Shown one piece after another: positions 57,571 to 64,000 of a stretch of DNA of 64,000 bases. Within the stretch, counting starts at the first letter, position 1. Each line of letters begins with the position of its first letter. The notes under the pieces were generated by a model. The model was given only the letters and a program-made list of their open reading frames with translations. It had not been told where the DNA came from and did not search any database. The stretch is taken from assembly GCA_002118135.1 (NCBI GenBank), contig BDIU01000290.1:62001-126000 (forward strand). The letters are read 5' to 3'. Origin of the DNA: Trebouxia sp. TZW2008. Lineage: Eukaryota > Chlorophyta > Trebouxiophyceae > Trebouxiales > Trebouxiaceae. A program made the translations under genes and the position numbers.

Positions 57571-60500
57571 CTACTCCTCCAGCTCAGCAGGTGACTCGCC
57601 AAGCCCATCATGCCTTGAGTAAGGGTAGAATGGCAGGCGGATTTTGGAATCCTGGGGCACCTTGAACCCCCCAGTGGCTTGCACATTGGACCTTGGGGCA
57701 AAGTGGGGTGGGATGGGCCTCTTGTTGCCGTCACTTGCAATCGACCAGCGCAGCAAGTGGCGCTTCTCTCTTGGGGTCTGCATACAGCAGCAGAAGCTTA
57801 GGCCTCTGTGATCTGGACTTGCAAGTCAGCGGCCTGGACATTAGATTTGGGTGCAACGTGGGGTGAGGGATGGGCTTCTTGTTGCAATCACCTGCAAGTG
57901 GTGTTTCTCCCTTGGGGTCTGTACAAGCTCAGACCTTCCTGCCGTGAAGCTACGACAAGCAGTGAATCTCTGTTCATCAATGCAAGTCTGTGTGCCTGAC
58001 CCGGTGTTTATCAGGTGCATATGTTGAATGTCAGGGCTAGCAGCCACTACAGAGCATGTGAGTGCCAGAGTCAGCAGGTACCACAGAGCAAATGGTGAGC
58101 ATCAGTGACGACCAGAGAGTATGCGATGAGCATAAGTGCTAGCCATTGTCACAGAGAATCCTTTGAGCATCAGTGCTGGGACCATCTCAGAGCATGTGTT
58201 GACATACCTCGCCATCAAAGACATCTCCTCTGGAGTGGAAGATGGTGGCGTTGTGCACAATCTCAATGTCTCCTGGAATCAATTTCTTGGAAAAGTGGAA
58301 CTCTGGGCTCTCAGCCAACTTAGCTACAGCCCTGCAGTATAGCAAAGCAAAATCTGATGGTGTCTTGTAACCGCAACTACAAGTGATCGCTTTGAACCGA
58401 GTTTGTCTATAGCACAATCTCATTCCAAGGATGGCTGCTTCTGTATGCACCTAGCAGTGTAATGGGACCTCACTGGGGAAGCATGTCCATAATTGTGTTG
58501 TGTCACAGCAAGAACAGATGACTCAAGGATTAGTCAAGCTTGCATGAATCAACCTGGCACAGACACCCAAATCATGAGTGTAGTATGCATACTTGCAACC
58601 TGTTGAACACATGCGTATGTACAACTGCAGCCCGTTGAACACAGGCGCGTGTTCCCAGGCAAAAGCTCACAAACTGCTTAGACAGTATCTGATGATGGGG
58701 CGCAAGCAAAAACAAGCTGACTGTGACTGCTGTGGACATTGGGCGCAAACAATAACAAGCTGACTGTACCTGCTGTGGATGTTGCTCGGAAATGAATGCT
58801 GCAACAATAATTTTGATTTTGACTCACCAGACAGCCTCTTCTTGCAGAGGGGTGAGCTTGATGTCTTGATACTTGTTGGCCTCAAAGTGCACTGACAGGT
58901 AGCCGTCATGGTAGGAGAATGGCACCTGAGCAACACACCTATGTGTCATGCAAGCATCATAGACAATCATGCAAACGCTTCTGTGTTGTTACTGCAGAGC
59001 AATGAGCATTTGTTGCAGAACAGCAAAGGTACTGCAACAGCACACAAACAGACACATGCCAGCACGGCAACGCAGCAGCTACCTAACTCAGACGTCTGCA
59101 ATGTGTTTGCAGAATGGCAGCTTGAATCTACCAGCATAGCGCTTGCTACAGAATGTAGAGACATAGGACAGCATACCTCTTCTTCAAAGCCTGCAAACTC
59201 GCCCTGCTCATTGCGGTCGTAGGACTGCTGGGAAGTCTTGTTGGGCGTCCACCAAGTCTTCTTGCGGCTCAGCTCCTCAACCAAATCCTGCATCAGCAAC
59301 AGCAATTGTCGATCATTTGGTGTTTTGAAAGCTCGGCCTTCAAACAATTTTTTTACTTGTCAACAACAGAAACGACATCTTACACATTCCGGCACAGCAA
59401 CAGCATCTGTCAAGGCTTCATGCTGTGTGCAACTGTGCTCCACAGCCGTAAGCCAAGGTGTGCATTGTGTGTCACACACAGTCATGTCCAAGTGGCTTTG
59501 AATGTCAAACAAGCTTTGCAATATTAGAGCAACTGATCCACAGCAACTGCTGATCAGAAGGTCAGGGATTGATGTGACAGCTGAGACTTGAGCATGCAAA
59601 GGATTTCGCACTGTCCAAGTGTGCATCAGACCAAGGATCGACAGTGACAACAACAATCACAGTGCATTGATGTTGGCCCAAAGACATCTTCCTGTTGCAA
59701 CACGCCAGCTCAAGGTGGATGCCAACAGCACACATCAAATCTGCAAACAGCTGCTGCTAGAGCAGTGAGCTGATGTCACTGTGTGAGATAGTTGCTCACA
59801 TGGAACTGTGTTGTTTTGCCGCTCACGTGTAATTGCAACAAAGTGCTGCTCACCTTTCTACCTCTGCGCAGCAGCTCATTGTGGATGGCAACAGCAGACA
59901 CCCACTTGCTCTCCCCGCCTTCTGGTGCAGCAGTGACTGACAGCAGTGCAATCAAGTCTGTGGCGCCTTGGTCAGTGTGGAAGGCCAAACGTGACTTGTT
60001 GATGCTGTTGATGTCCCTTCGGGCGTCCTTCTTTTGAGCTTCGGCGCTCTGCTGCTTGGTGCCTACAAGCACAAACATGTTTGGTCGACACAGCCACAAA
60101 AGCCATGCAGTGGTGGTGCAGCCAGTTCTTATTCTGAAAATCAGCACTCTGCTGCTTGGTGCCTATGAAACCCAACGCAAGTCAGCAAACTGGATCCTGG
60201 CAGTGACTGACAGCAATGCACTGAAGTCATCTGTTGCTTGATTCCTGCAATCACATAAGCACTGTTGGCAGACTGACTTATGGCAGTGACTGACAGCCGT
60301 GCAGTGAGGTAAATGTGGAAATGCAACTTGTTGATGCTGTTGATGCTTTGGGCATCCTTCTTCTTGGATTGAGCGCTCTGCTGCTTGGTGCCTGCAAGCA
60401 CAACTACTGTTGGCAAACTGACTCACGAAGGGACTAACAGCAGTGCAATGAGGCTGATATGGAATGCCTAGCAGAACTTGTTGATGCTACTGATGTCCCT

Positions 60501-63500
60501 TTGGCCATCTTTCTTTAGAGCTTCAACACTCTGCTGCTTGGTGCCTGCAAACACAAATGCTGTTGGCCAACATAGTCACAGAACACATGCAAGGCCCATG
60601 ACTTTACCAAAGCTTCTTCTGAGCGTCTGCGCTGATCTGCTTGGTGCATTCAAGCACAAACAGTATTGGCAGACTGAACACACAACCATGGCTGACAGCA
60701 GCGCAATGAGGCTGATTTGGAATGCCAGGAAGAATTGTTCATGCTGTTGTCTCTTCTGGCATCCTTTTTCTGAGCCTCAGCACTCTGCTACTTGGTGCCT
60801 GCAAGCACGATCACTGTTGGCAAATTGACTCATGGCAGTGACTAACAGCAGCGCAATGAGGTTCAATGTGGAATGCCAGTAAGAATTGTCGATGCTGTTG
60901 ACGTCCCTTTAGGCATCCTTCTACTTGGATTCAGCACTCTGCTGCTTGGTGCCTGTGAACACACATGCTGTTGGCAAACTTACTCATAGAAGTGACTAAC
61001 AGCAGCGCAATGAGGCTGATGTGGATTGCCTAGCAGAACTTGATGTCCCTTTAGACACCCTTCCTTTCAGCCTCAGCACTCTGCTGCTTGGTGCCTGTGA
61101 CTGTTGGCACATTCAACCACAGCGTGCATTCATCAATGGTCATAGACATGCTAATCTGTTCAATTGATAGATCAATGCCTGATCGATCGATCAAGCAATC
61201 AATCAATGAGGTCAATCTTACATCCTCGGGACCAAACATGGGGCCCAGCAAACAGTGTCAGTCATGTGCGTTGTGTTTGAAACAGACACTCAAGCAGAAT
61301 GAGCGTCAACTCTTGATCACATTGTATGAACAAAGCACCTGTTGTCCATCTGCCCTCAGTCACATGGTTCAGCACAGAGCCAAAGAGGCTACCGTCCTCC
61401 TTGTAGTCAGTCTGAGAAATGAGGGGGCGGCCCAAGTGGATCCCCACCCCCCAGAAAGCCAGGACCAGCCCCAACCGGTCCTCCCTGTATTGCTCAACAG
61501 GAAAGCCCCTGCATCACAAATTGCTATCAGTAAAGCCACACTGCCGCAGCAATTTGAAGGAGAGATGAGGGGGCGGCCTAGGCGGAGCCCCACACCCTAG
61601 AACGCCAGCACCAGCCCCAACCGGTCTTCTCTGTACTGCTCAATAGGGAAGCCCCTGCACCACAATGTAATAAACTGACTACTGCATCATTTTGAGGGAA
61701 AGTGGGAGAAGGGGGGGTGGTAGTTAGTGGACCCCCAAACCCCAGAAAGCCAGGACCAGACCCAACCGGTCCTCTCTGTACTGCTCGACAGGGAAACCCC
61801 TGCATCACAAAGTGCCTGTTGGGTACTGCATCTACCAGCAGCATCTATGCTGCCAGATGCCAATTAGTAGGGATGCCTTGCAGCAGCTATACCAACATGC
61901 AGTCAAAGCTTGGTCAACCTTGTGGCGTGAAGTGAGCAGCACTGACTGTATGACTCACATCAGGGAACACTTGCCACGCCATGATCCTATGCTGTGGAAG
62001 CAAGCGCAAGACAATGCCAAATGCACTGAGATTGGTTTCGGCTTGAATATGTCTCCAAAGACCATAACTATGATGGCTCTGTATTCTGAAAGGCTTCAGC
62101 CAACAACGCACACCCACAGCATCTGCATCAGCAACAGTTCACTTGACGACCTTGAAGCCACTGCCAGCATTGACTTCCTTGCCAATCTCGACAAACTTGG
62201 GGCCAAGGGTTGGCAAGGGGAACTGCTCCTTAGTCAGCTGCAGCACCAAAACAACATCAGTAGCAGCTTGCATACAGATGTGCTGTTTACTCTGTTGAAA
62301 ATGTAACAGGATGCAAGCACATCCTTGAAGCAATGACTTTCATGTGCTGTTGGGTTTGCGCCGCTGCACCTAGTACTTCAAGACCTTGCATGCACAGCAT
62401 CAGGACTCATGGCTGATGCTAGATGTATGTCTTGACAGCACTTTGCCAGCACAATATAATACTCTGCCCTGCTAGCATGGAAAACTTGCAGCAAAGTGGA
62501 TCAGTTGTGATGCTGCAAGGGCAGCAGCACAGTGGACATGCAGAGCAAAGCACAACCAGGATACATCATGCAACCATGGCGTAAATCTGCAAGCTACAAA
62601 TGTGAGCGGAGTCAGCAATTCGACCGTTATCAAGTGCATCATCGTAGCTGTGTGTCAGCACTGACGCGGAACTCAAGTGGTTCAGTATATTGTATGCAGT
62701 GTACAGAACATTCACTGACTGTGCGGGATTGAAAAGTCTGACTGCAGTCGTACGTTCATGTGCACTGCAAATACCACAACCTGAGACAGGAGGCTTGCAT
62801 GGCATTGATCAATTGTGTGTGGCCGCATATGCTGACTGCAGTCATAAGCCCGAGCACATTGTAAGCGTCATGACCTTGGACAAGAGGCTTACGAAAGCTT
62901 GGCCAATTGCTTGTCACTGCATGTAATGACTGCAGCGTTATGTGATGTGCTTTGTAAGTGTTATTACCTTGAGGACATCCCCTTCAGTCTTGATACCAGC
63001 TGCCTTTGCCTTCTTCACTGCAGCTCCCAGCTCACTCACATCGCTCTCAGTGAAGTGGTAGGTGTACTCAGCCTCACGCCCCTGCATAGGAGAAGAAGAA
63101 GTATGTTACGTGATGCAGCCGACCAAAAAGGCTGATTGCGTCAGTGCTGTCATGTGGCAATGTGAGCAGCAGTACTGGTGCATATGTGTCCACCAGATTC
63201 AGTCAATTTGCAAGGGGTACATTGCCTAGCACTTTTTTTGCTATGAGACCACTGCCAGTGAAAGACACTGGCAAGTGTACTTTCTAAACAAGACATGATT
63301 TGAAGGTGCAGCAACGTGAGAATGACTGACACATGATTGCGAATTTGTGGCAGTGGCATAACATCATGGAGTAAGAGTGAGTATTCTGCTGTTTGCACTT
63401 GCAAGCAGCAATGTATGCACTTCAGTCAATGCGGGCTTGAAACATTGTCCTTGCATGTTGACAGGCAAGTTGCAGAACAAGATGTTGCCAAATGTAATCA

Positions 63501-63689
63501 ACATCACCCATGTCTGATCATCATTGCAAGCATTGCACTGGCAAAGCCGATAATACAGCCAGCGTTGCCACAAATTCAGATGTTGCAAAGCAGGCAGGAG
63601 TGCAGTGTACCTTCAAGTCAGCAGCTTTCCAGTCAGCTGGGTCGTCAATGATGGTCAGAGGTTCCACCTTGCCTTGTGGGCCTGAGTGC
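57571..63689 (-). CDS. TauD/TfdA-family Fe(II)/2-oxoglutarate dioxygenase (N-terminus outside the resolved exons)
   Basis: Non-haem iron oxygenase; substrate unknown. Nine exons join in consistent phase: 63689-63611, 63081-62968, 62237-62143, 61508-61339, 60062-59854, 59287-59177, 58925-58828, 58331-58208 and 57777-57571, about 402 residues plus a missing start. Early part: LTIIDDPADWKAADL and FPLPTLGPKFVEIGKEVN, GSGFKVVKGFPVEQYRED. The HxD iron ligands are in RLAFHTDQGATDLIALL. VSAVAIHNELLRRG and SYHDGYLSVHFEANKYQ follow. The distal His is in IPGDIEIVHNATIFHSR and the 2-oxoglutarate-binding Arg in EKRHLLRWS. The first exon starts with a split codon, so at least one more exon lies upstream, perhaps beyond base 64000. 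Introns before exons 4, 5 and 9 carry edge copies. Confidence 0.9.
57850..57935 (-). repeat. Upstream copy of the 5' edge of dioxygenase exon 9
   Basis: It repeats the ACAG acceptor and codons for TPREKRHLL ~130 bp before the real exon start (57777). Confidence 0.85.
60130..61100 (-). repeat. Ladder of ~7 copies of the 5' edge of dioxygenase exon 5
   Basis: Rungs carrying the acceptor and GCACCAAGCAGCAGAGTGC-like start recur near 60150, 60380, 60535, 60640, 60790, 60945 and 61085; the real exon starts at 60062. Some rungs also keep the part coding for RDINSINKSRLAFH. Confidence 0.92.
61560..61800 (-). repeat. Two upstream copies of the 5' edge of dioxygenase exon 4
   Basis: Copies near 61570-61660 and 61725-61805 repeat the GATGCAG acceptor and codons for GFPVEQYREDRLGLVLAFWG. 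The real exon starts at 61508. Confidence 0.92.
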
Positions 63690-64000
63690 CTGTAGTCAGC
63701 AGCTTGTTGTGATACCAAGTAAGACAAAACATCATGATCATTGATCCACGATGTGGCTGACAACATCAAAAGCAGTCAACGACAGTGTACAAGAAGTTGT
63801 AATGAGCTGCATGCATGCACAAGCTGCATTGTTCCTTCTGTTGAAGGACAGGGTGCAGCCAAAGTAAGCAGGCTAAATGCAGAGTCGTACTTCAATGTAT
63901 ACAAATGTGTGTGTAGCCTCACTTGAAAGCTCTGCAGTTGACTAGTGTTGGTGCCTGGAGGCTAGTACTTGATGGCAAGCGAGCAATGCAGCGAAACGTG
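63690..64000. other. Right edge of the window, upstream of the first resolved dioxygenase exon
   Basis: The missing first exon of the dioxygenase gene may lie here or beyond. I could not identify a start codon with a donor in the required phase. Confidence 0.4.

Noticed and set aside
61088..61600. 170-codon plus-strand frame
   Set aside because: It lies antisense to dioxygenase exon 4 and its edge copies; the minus-strand exon has clear family similarity and matching phase.
1..64000. rRNA, tRNA, snRNA genes and transposase or reverse-transcriptase genes
   Set aside because: No cloverleaf-like tRNA with T-loop box, no rRNA-like conserved stretch, and no protein motif of a transposase, integrase or reverse transcriptase was seen on reading both strands; a covariance-model or profile search would be needed to exclude degraded copies.

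Overview
This 64 kb window is nuclear DNA of a eukaryote, most likely a photosynthetic green-lineage organism and probably a green alga. The evidence is that nearly every gene is broken by spliceosomal introns (GT-AG, two probable GC-AG), there is a D27-type carotenoid isomerase with a transit-peptide-like N-terminus, there is a plastid-type peptide chain release factor 2, and the V-ATPase subunit d and N-acetyltransferase are plant-like. The species is not identifiable from sequence alone. Gene models below were built by hand from splice signals, exon phase and protein family knowledge. In the well-resolved genes all exon phases join without conflict.

Layout: end of a D-2-hydroxyacid dehydrogenase (+, 429-1118); a LisH/MINDY-4-type deubiquitinase (-, 1403-6242); L-threonine aldolase (+, 6754-11356); D27-like beta-carotene isomerase (-, 12672-14706); NAA50 N-terminal acetyltransferase (+, 14995-15720); a 938-residue disordered protein of unknown function (-, 16859-23315); plastid-type release factor 2 (+, 23534-30193); a secreted metallo-beta-lactamase-fold hydrolase (+, 30781-33862); a HIRAN-like protein (+, 34654-40121); a leucine-rich-repeat protein (-, 41563-42228); V-ATPase subunit d (+, 42793-46583); an F-box/LRR protein with one apparent frameshift (-, 47079-48839); a putative CPBP-like membrane protein without visible catalytic residues (-, 49877-56351); and a TauD/TfdA-type dioxygenase running towards the right edge (-, 57571-63689). 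Four divergent pairs share short 5' regions (6243-6753, 14707-14994, 23316-23533, 42229-42792). The genes are unrelated housekeeping and metabolic functions and do not form a pathway.

The most unusual feature is in the introns. In at least nine of the fourteen genes, introns carry ladders of diverged copies of the neighbouring exon edge. Copies of an exon's 5' end with its acceptor lie upstream of the real exon, and copies of the 3' end with its donor lie downstream. After the last exon the ladder can continue past the stop codon. Many copies keep recognisable splice sites and peptide similarity. The rungs differ in length (about 45 to 300 bp) and always match the local exon, so this looks like repeated local tandem duplication across splice junctions rather than one mobile element.

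Two small dispersed repeat families (a hairpin element and a ~65-80 bp element), a ~120 bp foldback inverted repeat and several microsatellites are also present. I saw no rRNA, tRNA, CRISPR array or transposase gene.
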